Assembly (NCBI GenBank): GCA_002471275.1
Contig: DKPQ01000018.1
Span: 58,869 to 122,868, forward strand
DNA: 64,000 bases
Direction: 5' to 3'
Source: Flammeovirgaceae bacterium UBA7330
GTDB lineage: Bacteria; Bacteroidota; Bacteroidia; Cytophagales; Cyclobacteriaceae
The position numbers and the translations under genes were made by a program. Positions 43,437-51,938 of the stretch are shown piece after piece. Under the pieces are notes generated by a model. The model saw nothing but the letters and a program-made list of their open reading frames with translations. It had not been told where the DNA came from and did not search any database. The number at the start of each line of letters is the position of its first letter. Positions within the stretch are counted from its first letter, which is position 1.

Positions 43437-44660
43437 TTATAAAAAGTCTGCAATAGCAAACCAGGTTGTTAATATTGAAAAAAGGATCACCGCGACAATC
43501 CCAATGTTTAACCGGGTGCTTGCCAGGTGCTCATTCATGAGATTCTTTTTGTTGATCAGGATGAAGATCGGAATTGCCACTGCAGGCAAAATACAAGCCT
43601 GGAAAGCCTGAGAAAAGATCATCAAAGCAGGTGGTCGCTCATCTAAAAAGACAGTTCCAAAGGCAAATGCCATACCCAGAAAGATCAGTATCCTGGATTG
43701 GGTGCTGTGAATATTCCTTGGCTGTCCGGTGTAATCTGAGACCAGCCAGGGTGCTATCAGTACAATTGGGAAAATTGTAGAAAGACCTGCGCCGGCAATC
43801 CCGATGATGAGAATAAAAGCGGCTGCTTTACCACCAATCGGCTCAAACAGGGAGATCATCTCCACGGTGTTGTCCAGCTTCATTCCAAACACATGCAAGG
43901 TACCGGCAGATACCGCCATGATCACTCCACTGAGTAAAAGCATCATACCTGCAGAGACAAATGCATCTTTTTTCTCGGTCTTAAGATCTTTGATTGTCCA
44001 ACCTTTCTCAGACACAACCACACTCCGCATGATAAATACGGCTGCAGAACATGTAGTTCCTGCAATGGCGGCAATCAATCCGAGAGATCCGGGCGTATCC
44101 GGGATGCCGGGAATCAGTCCTGCCGCAAGCGATGAGAAGCTTGGCTTTACCATGAAAAATACGATAATGAATGAGATACCCATCACCACTACAATACCGG
44201 TGAGCACTTTTTCAAATGCCTGATATCGACCATACCAAATGAGAAATAAAAGGATGATACTGAAGAACAGGATGATCCAAAACCTGCTGATCACAGCTCC
44301 ATCAAAAGCTAGCCGGATCCCTTCCTGGATGAGGTCAGCCACAATCCCCATCACACCCATCAATGCCAGGAGTTCACCAATGATCAATGCAATGATGATA
44401 TACAAGGAAAGGATCCAGCCATTTTTGAATTCCTTTTTAAAGTTGAAAAGGGCTGTATTTCCGGTTACAAGCGTCACTTTGCCATAAGCAACCATCAGTA
44501 CAAATGTGAAAATACAGGAGAGTACGAGCGCCCAGAAAAGTGTCATACCATGTTCAGCTCCAGTCTTGGCCATGGTAGTCACACTACCGGTTCCGATGTT
44601 ATAGCCGATCAGGAAAAGTCCGGGGCCTACTGCACTTAGGGCAATTAAAAGTTTTTTCAT
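43437..44660 (-). CDS. Nramp-fold transporter lacking the canonical metal ligands
   Basis: A 407-residue protein with about 11 predicted helices and the Nramp (LeuT-like) repeat structure, starting GPGLFLIGY as in MntH. In MntH TM1 the metal-binding D-P-G-N follows; by alignment (with a one-residue shift) this region is N-I-G-T-G-S here, so Asp is Gly23 and Asn is Ser26. TM6 reads AGTTCSAAVFIMRS in place of the M-P-H motif. It sits between nagA and nagB with 20-30 base gaps. A divalent-metal substrate therefore looks doubtful and an amino-sugar substrate is plausible, though not shown. Confidence 0.8.
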   Translation of the reverse strand: MKKLLIALSAVGPGLFLIGYNIGTGSVTTMAKTGAEHGMTLFWALVLSCIFTFVLMVAYGKVTLVTGNTALFNFKKEFKNGWILSLYIIIALIIGELLALMGVMGIVADLIQEGIRLAFDGAVISRFWIILFFSIILLFLIWYGRYQAFEKVLTGIVVVMGISFIIVFFMVKPSFSSLAAGLIPGIPDTPGSLGLIAAIAGTTCSAAVFIMRSVVVSEKGWTIKDLKTEKKDAFVSAGMMLLLSGVIMAVSAGTLHVFGMKLDNTVEMISLFEPIGGKAAAFILIIGIAGAGLSTIFPIVLIAPWLVSDYTGQPRNIHSTQSRILIFLGMAFAFGTVFLDERPPALMIFSQAFQACILPAVAIPIFILINKKNLMNEHLASTRLNIGIVAVILFSILTTWFAIADFL

Positions 44661-44687
44661 TTTGGGTTAAGTTGGGTTCTGTGTTGG

Positions 44688-45899
44688 TTAAGGTTGTGAA
44701 TACACCAGTTCACCTGCAACATAAGTTTCTTTGATAATCATTTTATTGTTATTCATACTAAATACAATCAAATCCGCTCTACTACCTACTGAGATATTTC
44801 CAAGATCATCCAAAGACATCATTTCAGCCGGATTGGTGCTCGCCATCTGAATGGCATCTCCCAGGCTGCACTGAGTGTAATCCATCACAACACCCACACA
44901 CAGGTTGATGGGGGAGGCTGCTCCTGCCAGCACATTTTCTTTGGGTAGTTTCACCACATTGGGAGTGAGTTCCAGCATCCGTTCACCACGCTCATACATC
45001 CCGGGTGGTAAACCGGCCAGGTCCAACGCGTCTGATACAAGAATGGTATTGTCAGGACCTTTGGCTTTATAAAAACTCCTCACCTCTTCCTTTGTCAGGT
45101 GAAACCCATCGGCAATGATACTGGGTGTGATCCGGTCATCCGCCAGCTGCGGCCAGATGGGGTTGTGATGCCGGTTGATCATGTTGGCACATCCATTTCC
45201 CAGATGCGTAGCCATCCGGGCACCTGCATCCACCGCTGCTGTGATCTCTGCTGCGGTGCCATTGTGGTGTCCCAGAGAAACGATCATCCCACTTGCCACA
45301 CATTTTTTAATGAAAGGAATAGCACCTTCAAGTTCAGGAGCAACAGTAATTAACCGAATACCGCCTTCTGCTGCGGCCTGGATCTCTGAAAATTCTTTCC
45401 AATCCGGCGCTTTGATGTATTTCTCCAGATGGGCACCCCTAAATCCCGCTACCGGTGAGATATATGGCCCCTCCAGATGAAAACCAGGGATAGATTTTCC
45501 GATCTCCGGATCTTTTTTGGCTTGTGCGAGGATGGCAAAATTCTTCTTGAGCCGGTCAACATCACTGGTGATGATGGTTGGGAAGTAAGAAGTGACCCCT
45601 GCTTTCCATAAGGCCCTGGTAGCCTTTTTTACTCCTTCAACAGTCAGGTCAGGCCCGGAAAAATCCACGCCCATATACCCATTGATCTGGATGTCTATCA
45701 GACCTGGAGCAATAAATAACTTTTCTTCTGAGTCCGAACCCTCAAGTCTATCAATCCCCGAGATCTTTCCATTTTCCATTTGTATGGAAACAGAACCTTC
45801 GTCGGAGTAAAGGGTCCCACTGACAGCTGAGGGTTTATCGATCATATTGAGTTGTGAAAACAGGAGTAATGTGAGAATAGAAAAAATACTTTGCTTCAT
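44688..45899 (-). CDS. nagA: NagA-like N-acetylglucosamine-6-phosphate deacetylase with signal-like N-terminus
   Basis: About 403 residues from ATG 45899; the longer frame to 46004 overlaps the oxidoreductase gene. An amidohydrolase with metal motifs E-G-P-Y (LEGPYIS, Glu), S-L-G-H-H, A-T-H-L-G-N-G and V-S-D-A-L-D (Asp). HLGNG replaces the usual HLFNAM. The N-terminus (MKQSIFSILTLLLFSQ) looks like a signal peptide, which is unusual because NagA acts on a cytoplasmic phosphosugar; an alternative start at codon 19 (45845) would remove it. Product: glucosamine-6-phosphate and acetate, if family activity is retained. Confidence 0.82.
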   Translation of the reverse strand: MKQSIFSILTLLLFSQLNMIDKPSAVSGTLYSDEGSVSIQMENGKISGIDRLEGSDSEEKLFIAPGLIDIQINGYMGVDFSGPDLTVEGVKKATRALWKAGVTSYFPTIITSDVDRLKKNFAILAQAKKDPEIGKSIPGFHLEGPYISPVAGFRGAHLEKYIKAPDWKEFSEIQAAAEGGIRLITVAPELEGAIPFIKKCVASGMIVSLGHHNGTAAEITAAVDAGARMATHLGNGCANMINRHHNPIWPQLADDRITPSIIADGFHLTKEEVRSFYKAKGPDNTILVSDALDLAGLPPGMYERGERMLELTPNVVKLPKENVLAGAASPINLCVGVVMDYTQCSLGDAIQMASTNPAEMMSLDDLGNISVGSRADLIVFSMNNNKMIIKETYVAGELVYSQP

Positions 45900-45930
45900 A
45901 GTTTGGGTTTTATTCGGTTTTAATCCAGGT

Positions 45931-46917
45931 TTAAAGACTAAAAGCGGGTACTTGTTCCCATTGTCCACTTTCCACAGACTTTTCAAGGGCCTCCAGGACT
46001 GCAATTCCTTTTAGAATACTTTCATGACTTCTGGGCTCTTTTCCTGTTCTGAACATCTCTACCATGTCCACGTATGTGCGGCCCGGATAATCTTCTTTCA
46101 CCCTGGGTTTCAGTTCTACAATTCCATCCTTTGTCTCCACAAAAGTTTGCCAGCCATATGCCTGGGTAGTAAATACCAAAGAAGCCAAGGTCCCATCAGC
46201 AAAGACCAGGCTTGCTCCGCTATTCTTATCATTTTTGATGATCCTGACTTTTGCTACATCCTCACTGTACATGAACATTAATGGCTGAATGATATGGGGC
46301 CCATAGAAAAATACACCCCCATACTGAGAGTTGATGTCTACTCTTCCGGATCGAATGATATGGGTAATAGGATCTATTTCTTTTATCTGCTCTGCCATGT
46401 CGAACGTCTCTGCATTCTGAGCTATGGAGCTAAACGACGTGACCGGTGTGCCCACTCTTCGGGCCATCTTCAGGAATTCCACACCTTCTTCCAGGCGGTA
46501 GCAAAAAGGTTTATCAATGAAAGAGGGGATTCCGGCTTCTACAAAGGGTCTCGCCGCATCCAAATGAAACTTACCATGTCGGTGATCTACAATCAGTGCA
46601 TCAATTTTACCGAGCATCTCTTTTGGGTCTTTCACCATTTTTGGGATCTGGCCTTTTTCCATGGCGTCTTTGGCAAATTCCTCCGTTTCACCCCAAACAT
46701 ATTTTACTTCCACTCCCGGAAATTTCTTATCAATATTGAAAAGTTTGCCAAATCCCCTGGTGTGCGAGTTTTCGGCTCCGATAATCCCGATGGTGATTTT
46801 CTTTTTTTCTGAACTATTGCCAAAGGCTTTCGTTGCAAGATGTGGTGTTGAAGATAAGGCCAGGGCCGCTGCAGCCCCTTTTCCGGATTTTTGAATGAAT
46901 GTTCTTCTGCTGTGCAT
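45931..46917 (-). CDS. Gfo/Idh/MocA-family oxidoreductase with Tat signal
   Basis: A 328-residue protein. N-terminal S-R-R-T-F-I-Q-K followed by an Ala-rich hydrophobic stretch is a twin-arginine signal, so a folded, cofactor-loaded enzyme would be exported. The NAD(P)-binding Rossmann domain follows (ITIGIIGAENSHTRG) and the GFO_IDH_MocA C-terminal domain includes IDKPFCYRLEEG (the catalytic E-K-P is D-K-P here). It is about 100 residues shorter than GH109 enzymes. First gene of the amino-sugar operon (31 bases before nagA). The substrate is unknown; oxidation, epimerisation or NAD-dependent hydrolysis of a sugar are the family options. Confidence 0.84.
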   Translation of the reverse strand: MHSRRTFIQKSGKGAAAALALSSTPHLATKAFGNSSEKKKITIGIIGAENSHTRGFGKLFNIDKKFPGVEVKYVWGETEEFAKDAMEKGQIPKMVKDPKEMLGKIDALIVDHRHGKFHLDAARPFVEAGIPSFIDKPFCYRLEEGVEFLKMARRVGTPVTSFSSIAQNAETFDMAEQIKEIDPITHIIRSGRVDINSQYGGVFFYGPHIIQPLMFMYSEDVAKVRIIKNDKNSGASLVFADGTLASLVFTTQAYGWQTFVETKDGIVELKPRVKEDYPGRTYVDMVEMFRTGKEPRSHESILKGIAVLEALEKSVESGQWEQVPAFSL

Positions 46918-46973
46918 GTAGATTATTTGTTCGTGATATCGGATAAAATTATTAAATAATATCTATCGTCGTT

Positions 46974-46981
46974 TATTTTTG
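46974..46981 (+). promoter_or_regulatory. candidate -7 element for tex
   Basis: TATTTTTG matches TAnnTTTG, 18 bases before the tex start codon. The divergent region is only 82 bases and must also hold the nag operon promoter. No clear -33 partner. Confidence 0.25.
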
Positions 46982-46999
46982 GCGCCCGATTAACGAAGC

Positions 47000-49237
47000 A
47001 TGAAAAATTACTCAGAAAAAATAGCAGGCGAATTAGCCCTAAAACCACATTTTGTTGAAGCCACCATCAAGCTCCTGGATGAAGGGGCAACCGTGCCTTT
47101 CATCTCCCGATATCGTAAAGAGGTGACCGGAACCATGGATGAAGTAGCTGTTGCGGGTGTCAGAGACCGCATCACCCAGCTTCGGGAATTGGATAAAAGA
47201 CGCGAGGCCATCCTGAAGTCAATTGATGAGCAGGAAAAGCTCACCCCTGAGCTGAAGAAAAAAATTGAGGAGGCCGAAACGATGACGGCGTTGGAGGATC
47301 TTTATCTTCCTTACAAACCCAAAAGAAAGACCCGTGCTTCTGTGGCCAAAGAACGTGGATTGGAACCACTGGCCAAATTAATCTGGGAGCAGGGCAAGTT
47401 CTCACCATATGATGAGGCCGAGAAATATATCAATGAAGAAAAAGAAGTAGCCGATATCGAAGCTGCTTTACAGGGAGCACGAGACATTATAGCGGAATGG
47501 ATCAGTGAAGATGCTACTGCACGTGAGCAAATCAGGAAGCTGTTCCGCACTGAAGGTATCATCAAAGCCAGGGTATTGAAAGGTAAAGAAGCGGAAGCAG
47601 CTAAGTACAAAGACTACTTTGAGTGGGAGGAGCCGCTGAAGAAGATACCATCACACAGACTATTGGCCATCAGACGAGGTGAGCGAGAAGGCTTGCTGAT
47701 GATGGATACTTTCCCACCAGAAGAAATGGCTATCGATAAGCTTTCGAGACAATTTTTGAAAGAAGCCAATGCCGCTACCGAGCAGGTAGAGATTGCCTTG
47801 AAGGATTCTTACAAGCGATTGATCAAGCCAAGTATTGAGACAGAAATACGATTGGAATCTAAGAAGAATGCTGACCTTGAGGCTATCGGAGTATTTGCAG
47901 AGAACCTCAAGCAGCTACTCATGGCTCCACCTTTGGGACAAAAAGCAGTGATGGCCATAGACCCCGGTTTCCGAACAGGATGTAAGCTAGTATGTCTGGA
48001 TCGTCAGGGCAAGCTGCTGGAAAATACCACCATCTATCCTAATGAGCCACAAAAGGATACCCAGATGGCCGCTGCTGTTGTTTCCGCTCTGGCTGAGAAA
48101 CATCAGATTGAGGCCATTGCCATAGGGAATGGTACTGCAGGTCGGGAGACCGAACAGTTTATCAAAGGGATTGGCTTACCAAAAAGTATTTTGATTGCCA
48201 TGGTGAATGAGAGTGGCGCTTCGATCTACTCTGCCTCTGAAGTCGCCAGGGAAGAGTTAAGTGATTATGACCTGACAGTTCGTGGTGCGGTATCTATCGG
48301 TCGCAGGATCATGGACCCACTGGCTGAGCTGGTGAAGATCGATCCGAAGTCGATTGGGGTAGGACAATATCAGCATGATGTGGATCAGAACGACCTCAAG
48401 CATTCACTCGACGATGTGGTGATGAACTGTGTGAATGGTGTTGGAGTGGAGTTGAATACGGCCAGTAAGCAGCTATTGACCTATGTGTCCGGCCTTGGAC
48501 CCCAACTGGCGGATAACATTGTAAAACATCGAAATGAGCACGGTGCTTTCAAGAGCCGGGAAGAGTTGAAATCTATCCCCAGACTAGGGGATAAAGCATT
48601 TGAGCAGGCTGCCGGCTTCTTGAGGATCAAAGGAGCCAGTAATTTGCTGGATGAAAGTGCAGTACACCCTGAGCGATATGAGACCGTGCAGTCCATGGCC
48701 AAAGACCTTGGGTGCAAGGTGGAAGATCTGGTAAAGGACGAAAACCTGAGAAAGCGCATAGACCTGAAAAAGTATGTGTCCGGTGACCTGGGACTACCAA
48801 CGTTAAAGGATATCCTGGAAGAGCTGGCCAAACCTGGTCGAGATCCGAGGCAACAATATGAGGTATTCTCTTTTGCAGATAATGTGCATGAGATGTCCGA
48901 TCTGACTATTGGGATGAAGCTCCCGGGTATTGTTACCAATATCACCAAGTTCGGTGCTTTTGTGGATGTGGGTGTGCACCAGGATGGTCTGGTTCATGTG
49001 AGCCAGCTATCTGATAGCTTTGTGTCAGATCCTTCCAAGGTGGTGAAGCTTCAGGATAAGGTGATGGTAACGGTTACTGAAGTAGATGTTCCAAGGAAAC
49101 GTATTTCATTATCAATGAAGTCAGATCCTTTTGGTAAGCCAAAGCCAAAACAAAAGTCGAAACGAGAGGACAAACCGATTGAAGGCGACCTTCAGGCCAA
49201 GCTGGCGATGCTGAAAGGGAAATTTGGTAAAGGATAA
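47000..49237 (+). CDS. tex: Tex-family RNA-binding transcription protein
   Basis: A 745-residue Tex protein: N-terminal helical domain with F-I-S-R-Y-R-K-E-V-T-G (residues 35-45) and L-E-D-L-Y-L-P-Y-K-P-K-R-K-T-R, a YqgF/RuvC-like domain (A-I-D-P-G-F-R-T-G, about residues 318-326), tandem helix-hairpin-helix motifs, and a C-terminal S1 domain (about 640-715, GIVTNITKFGAFVDVG). A basic, Lys-rich tail follows. Nucleic-acid-binding, associated with transcription. Intact and full length. It is divergent from the nag operon. Confidence 0.95.
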   Translation: MKNYSEKIAGELALKPHFVEATIKLLDEGATVPFISRYRKEVTGTMDEVAVAGVRDRITQLRELDKRREAILKSIDEQEKLTPELKKKIEEAETMTALEDLYLPYKPKRKTRASVAKERGLEPLAKLIWEQGKFSPYDEAEKYINEEKEVADIEAALQGARDIIAEWISEDATAREQIRKLFRTEGIIKARVLKGKEAEAAKYKDYFEWEEPLKKIPSHRLLAIRRGEREGLLMMDTFPPEEMAIDKLSRQFLKEANAATEQVEIALKDSYKRLIKPSIETEIRLESKKNADLEAIGVFAENLKQLLMAPPLGQKAVMAIDPGFRTGCKLVCLDRQGKLLENTTIYPNEPQKDTQMAAAVVSALAEKHQIEAIAIGNGTAGRETEQFIKGIGLPKSILIAMVNESGASIYSASEVAREELSDYDLTVRGAVSIGRRIMDPLAELVKIDPKSIGVGQYQHDVDQNDLKHSLDDVVMNCVNGVGVELNTASKQLLTYVSGLGPQLADNIVKHRNEHGAFKSREELKSIPRLGDKAFEQAAGFLRIKGASNLLDESAVHPERYETVQSMAKDLGCKVEDLVKDENLRKRIDLKKYVSGDLGLPTLKDILEELAKPGRDPRQQYEVFSFADNVHEMSDLTIGMKLPGIVTNITKFGAFVDVGVHQDGLVHVSQLSDSFVSDPSKVVKLQDKVMVTVTEVDVPRKRISLSMKSDPFGKPKPKQKSKREDKPIEGDLQAKLAMLKGKFGKG

Positions 49238-49241
49238 GGAC

Positions 49242-49270
49242 ACTTGCACGCGTTGCAAACGCGCGCAAGT
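49242..49270. repeat. imperfect 13-bp hairpin downstream of tex
   Basis: ACTTGC-A-CGCGTT / AACGCG-C-GCAAGT around a GCA loop, with a single mismatch. GC-rich compared with its surroundings. A second hairpin follows at 49288; together they look like a REP/BIME pair at the end of tex and may terminate its transcript. Confidence 0.6.
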
Positions 49271-49287
49271 TCTCAATTGAAATCAGC

Positions 49288-49326
49288 ACCAATCTGGCGC
49301 ACGATTATATCGCGTGACAGATTGGT
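49288..49326. terminator. second hairpin after tex with T-rich 3' end
   Basis: Outer arms ACCAATCT (49288-49295) and AGATTGGT (49319-49326) are perfect. The interior pairs as a long imperfect stem around a TAT loop. CTTTT follows on the plus strand, consistent with a tex terminator; convergent with lemA. Confidence 0.55.
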
Positions 49327-49339
49327 CTTTTAAATTCTA

Positions 49340-49930
49340 TTAAAACTCAACCTTCGGTGCGCTCTCTGCTCCCTGGTCAGCTTCAAACAACGGCTTCCTT
49401 TCAAATCCATACATCCCTGCCAGGGTATTGTTCGGGAATGAGCGGATATAGGTATTGTATTCCTGAGCAGCTGTGTTGAATCGTTGTCTGGATACCGCAA
49501 TTCGGTTTTCTGTTCCCTCAAGCTGGGCCTGCAATTCAAGGAAGTTCTGGTTAGATTTCAGGTCAGGGTATCGCTCTACAGTGACCAACAGCCGTGATAA
49601 TGCAGAGTTCAATTGGCCTTGAGCCTGCTGAAATTGCTGTAAAGTGTTTTCGTTGAGGTTTGCAGGATCTATCTGGATGCTGGACGCTTTGGCACGAGCT
49701 TCGGTCACGCCGGTAAGTACTTCTCTTTCCTGCTCAGCAAACCCTTTCACGGTATTCACAAGGTTGGGGATGAGGTCATATCGTCTTTGATACTGTGTCT
49801 CCACATTGGACCATTGTGTATTCACATTTTCTTCCATGGCAACCATGTTATTGTATTTGCCGGAAAAGAAATTGTATATAAGGAATACCGCTACAACTAT
49901 AATTCCTATGGTGATCCACTTCTTGCTCAT
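49340..49930 (-). CDS. lemA: LemA-family membrane protein
   Basis: A 196-residue LemA protein: one N-terminal transmembrane helix (ITIGIIVVAVFLIYNFFSG), then a long helical coiled region with the signature Q-R-R-Y-D-L-I-P-N-L-V-N-T-V (about residues 47-60) and EVLTGVTEARAKA. Length and pattern match the family exactly. LemA proteins often partner TPM-domain proteins, and two TPM genes are encoded divergently next to it, 62 bases away. Function of the family is unresolved. Confidence 0.94.
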   Translation of the reverse strand: MSKKWITIGIIVVAVFLIYNFFSGKYNNMVAMEENVNTQWSNVETQYQRRYDLIPNLVNTVKGFAEQEREVLTGVTEARAKASSIQIDPANLNENTLQQFQQAQGQLNSALSRLLVTVERYPDLKSNQNFLELQAQLEGTENRIAVSRQRFNTAAQEYNTYIRSFPNNTLAGMYGFERKPLFEADQGAESAPKVEF

Positions 49931-49948
49931 ATTTCTTTAATTTTAGCT

Positions 49949-49956
49949 CAAATTTA
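49949..49956 (-). promoter_or_regulatory. candidate lemA -7 element
   Basis: On the minus strand TAAATTTG matches TAnnTTTG, 18 bases upstream of the lemA start codon in the 61-base divergent region shared with the TPM gene. Only the one motif supports it. Confidence 0.3.
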
Positions 49957-49991
49957 ACAAGTTATCTCAATCAGCGTAATCGTACTGCTTA

Positions 49992-50867
49992 GTGATTAGA
50001 CGAATTAATTCTCTTATTGTTTTATTCCTTGTTTGTGGGAGTGTATGGGCTCAGAATATTGTACCTATACCACCGTTGAAAACCAGGGTTACAGACCAGA
50101 CCAATACCCTTTCTGAAACCGAAAAGAAGAACCTTGAATCAAAGCTATCTTCTTTCGAACAATCTAAAGGAAGTCAGGTTGCAGTGCTGGTGATCCCGAC
50201 CACAGGAGATGAAACCATTGAGCAATATGGGATCCGGGTTGCTGATCAATGGAAGATAGGGAGAGAAGGTGTGGATGATGGGGCCATCTTGCTCGTTGCC
50301 ATGCAGGATCGTAAAATGCGAATTGAAGTTGGTTATGGACTTGAGGGCGCTATCCCTGATGCGCTGGCAAAAAGGATTATTTCTCAAATAGTCACTCCTG
50401 AATTCAGGGCCGGTCATTTCTACGATGGTATCAACGACGGAGTAGATGCTATCATCAGTCTGATCAATGGAGAAGAACTTCCTGTTGCCACTCCTCAACA
50501 AAGAAGTGTCTCCGGGAGGTCTGTGCCCAAATTCAGCTATTTATTTATCATTCTTGGTTTGATCATTTTCGGATCTATCAATTCGGTTCTGAAAAGCAGG
50601 CTGGGCAAGGTTCCGGGTACCCTAATTACTGCAGGAGTAATATTTCTTTTGGTATGGCTGATTATCAATGTTACCGCAGCCATTTTCGCTACAATCATCC
50701 TTTCCCTGATATTTAATATTCCTCATGGCGGAGGTCGTGGGGGAGGTTATCGCACCGGTGGTGGATTCTATGGTGGTGGATTTAGCAGTGGTGGTGGATT
50801 TTCCGGAGGTGGCTTCTCTGGTGGAGGCGGCGGTTTTGGAGGCGGCGGTGCTTCCGGTGGTTGGTAA
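49992..50867 (+). CDS. TPM-domain membrane protein with Gly-rich tail
   Basis: A 291-residue YgcG/TPM (TLP18.3/Psb32/MOLO-1) protein, GTG start. Signal peptide (LIVLFLVCGSVWAQ), then a TPM domain (about 30-155, with VLVIPTTGDETIEQYGIRVADQWKIG and VGYGLEGAIPDALAKRII), two transmembrane helices (about 180-240) and a C-terminal 50-residue Gly/Phe/Ser-rich tail (GGGFSGGG). The usual TPM architecture beside lemA in Bacteroidota. Repair of membrane-associated proteins is one hypothesis for the family. It overlaps nothing and starts divergently from lemA. Confidence 0.92.
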   Translation: MIRRINSLIVLFLVCGSVWAQNIVPIPPLKTRVTDQTNTLSETEKKNLESKLSSFEQSKGSQVAVLVIPTTGDETIEQYGIRVADQWKIGREGVDDGAILLVAMQDRKMRIEVGYGLEGAIPDALAKRIISQIVTPEFRAGHFYDGINDGVDAIISLINGEELPVATPQQRSVSGRSVPKFSYLFIILGLIIFGSINSVLKSRLGKVPGTLITAGVIFLLVWLIINVTAAIFATIILSLIFNIPHGGGRGGGYRTGGGFYGGGFSSGGGFSGGGFSGGGGGFGGGGASGGW

Positions 50868-50884
50868 AATAAAAAATAATCAAG

Positions 50885-51535
50885 GTGAGTAAATATCATT
50901 TTACAGAGCAAGAAAAAGAAGAGGTGAAAAAAGCCGTCCAGGACCTGGAAATGGTAACCAGTGGAGAGCTTGTTCCCTATTTTGTGCCATCGAGTGACAA
51001 GTATGAAGAGGCCTCCTGGTATTCAGCTGCAGTGGTGGGGTTATTTACCCTCGTAGTAATCGCCTTTTTATCTTACACCTGGGCTTTACCCGTGCAGCTG
51101 ACCCCAATTGATACTGCCATGATTGTCATTGGCTTTATGCTACTGGGTTTTTTGACGCCCATCATCCTGCCTTTTTCCATCCGGTGGATCACCTCCAGAG
51201 ATACAATGGAGCAACGCGTATATCAGCGAGCCATTGAAGCTTTCCTGGAAGAGGGAATTTACAAAACAAAAGACAAGATTGGCATTCTGATCTTTATAAG
51301 TAAGCTGGAACATAAGGTTGTAGTGATTGGAGATGAAGGGATCAGTGCCAAAGTAAGCCGGGAGGACTGGCAAGTCATAGTAGACACTGTTGTGAAGGGT
51401 ATAAAGCAGAAGGAGATTGCCACTGGTATCGTAGAGGCAATAGGGAAGTGCAAAGATCTACTGCTCAGTCACGGATTTAATACCCGTTCAGATAGACCCA
51501 ATGAATTGTCCGATGATCTCAGAATCGGATTTTAA
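50885..51535 (+). CDS. Second TPM-domain protein
   Basis: A 216-residue paralogue, GTG start, 17 bases after the first TPM gene stop. N-terminal TPM-like segment (VKKAVQDLEMVTSGELVPYFV) precedes two transmembrane helices (about 45-100), and a C-terminal TPM-type part contains KTKDKIGILIFISKLEHKVVVIGDEGIS. No signal peptide or Gly-rich tail, so topology differs from its neighbour. Likely forms the lemA-TPM-TPM complex. Confidence 0.88.
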   Translation: MSKYHFTEQEKEEVKKAVQDLEMVTSGELVPYFVPSSDKYEEASWYSAAVVGLFTLVVIAFLSYTWALPVQLTPIDTAMIVIGFMLLGFLTPIILPFSIRWITSRDTMEQRVYQRAIEAFLEEGIYKTKDKIGILIFISKLEHKVVVIGDEGISAKVSREDWQVIVDTVVKGIKQKEIATGIVEAIGKCKDLLLSHGFNTRSDRPNELSDDLRIGF

Positions 51536-51543
51536 AGAGAGTT

Positions 51544-51741
51544 TTAGATTTCCGCTTTATTTCTGAAGGTCCTCAGCACCAGGATGATGGTTGATGCAAC
51601 AAAGATAATCCCGAGCCATGTCAGGGGGTCAGTAGTCCATGAAGAATCACTGACTGTTACGTATACGGTGTCCACGGTTTGTTGTGCCTGGAGAATAACT
51701 GTGGTGATAAAAAAGGTAAAAAAGGTAATGACTTTTTTCAT
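51544..51741 (-). CDS. Small exported membrane protein
   Basis: A 65-residue protein: signal peptide (VITFFTFFITTVILQAQ) followed by a short Thr/Val/Asp-rich periplasmic part and a second transmembrane helix (WLGIIFVASTIILVLRTF). Tail RNKAEI faces the cytoplasm. No family recognised; the hydrophobic architecture and its own coding signal suggest a real gene. Convergent with the second TPM gene. Confidence 0.55.
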   Translation of the reverse strand: MKKVITFFTFFITTVILQAQQTVDTVYVTVSDSSWTTDPLTWLGIIFVASTIILVLRTFRNKAEI

Positions 51742-51938
51742 AGTGCATAAAAATAATCGGTTTTGACGAACTGACCTTCCACCAGACTAAAATTCCATTC
51801 ACAGATATGGTTTTTTTTCTGTTGCATTCACAATGAAATATCTAAAATGCCGCCTATTGTCTATAAATAACTGCTCCTTAGCTATTTTAATATTTTTTAA
51901 CCGGTGGTTGCACTAGGTTTGAAGTATCAATAATTTAT

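Noticed and set aside
45900..46004. Upstream start for nagA
   Set aside because: Overlaps the coding end of the oxidoreductase gene; the extra residues have no family counterpart.
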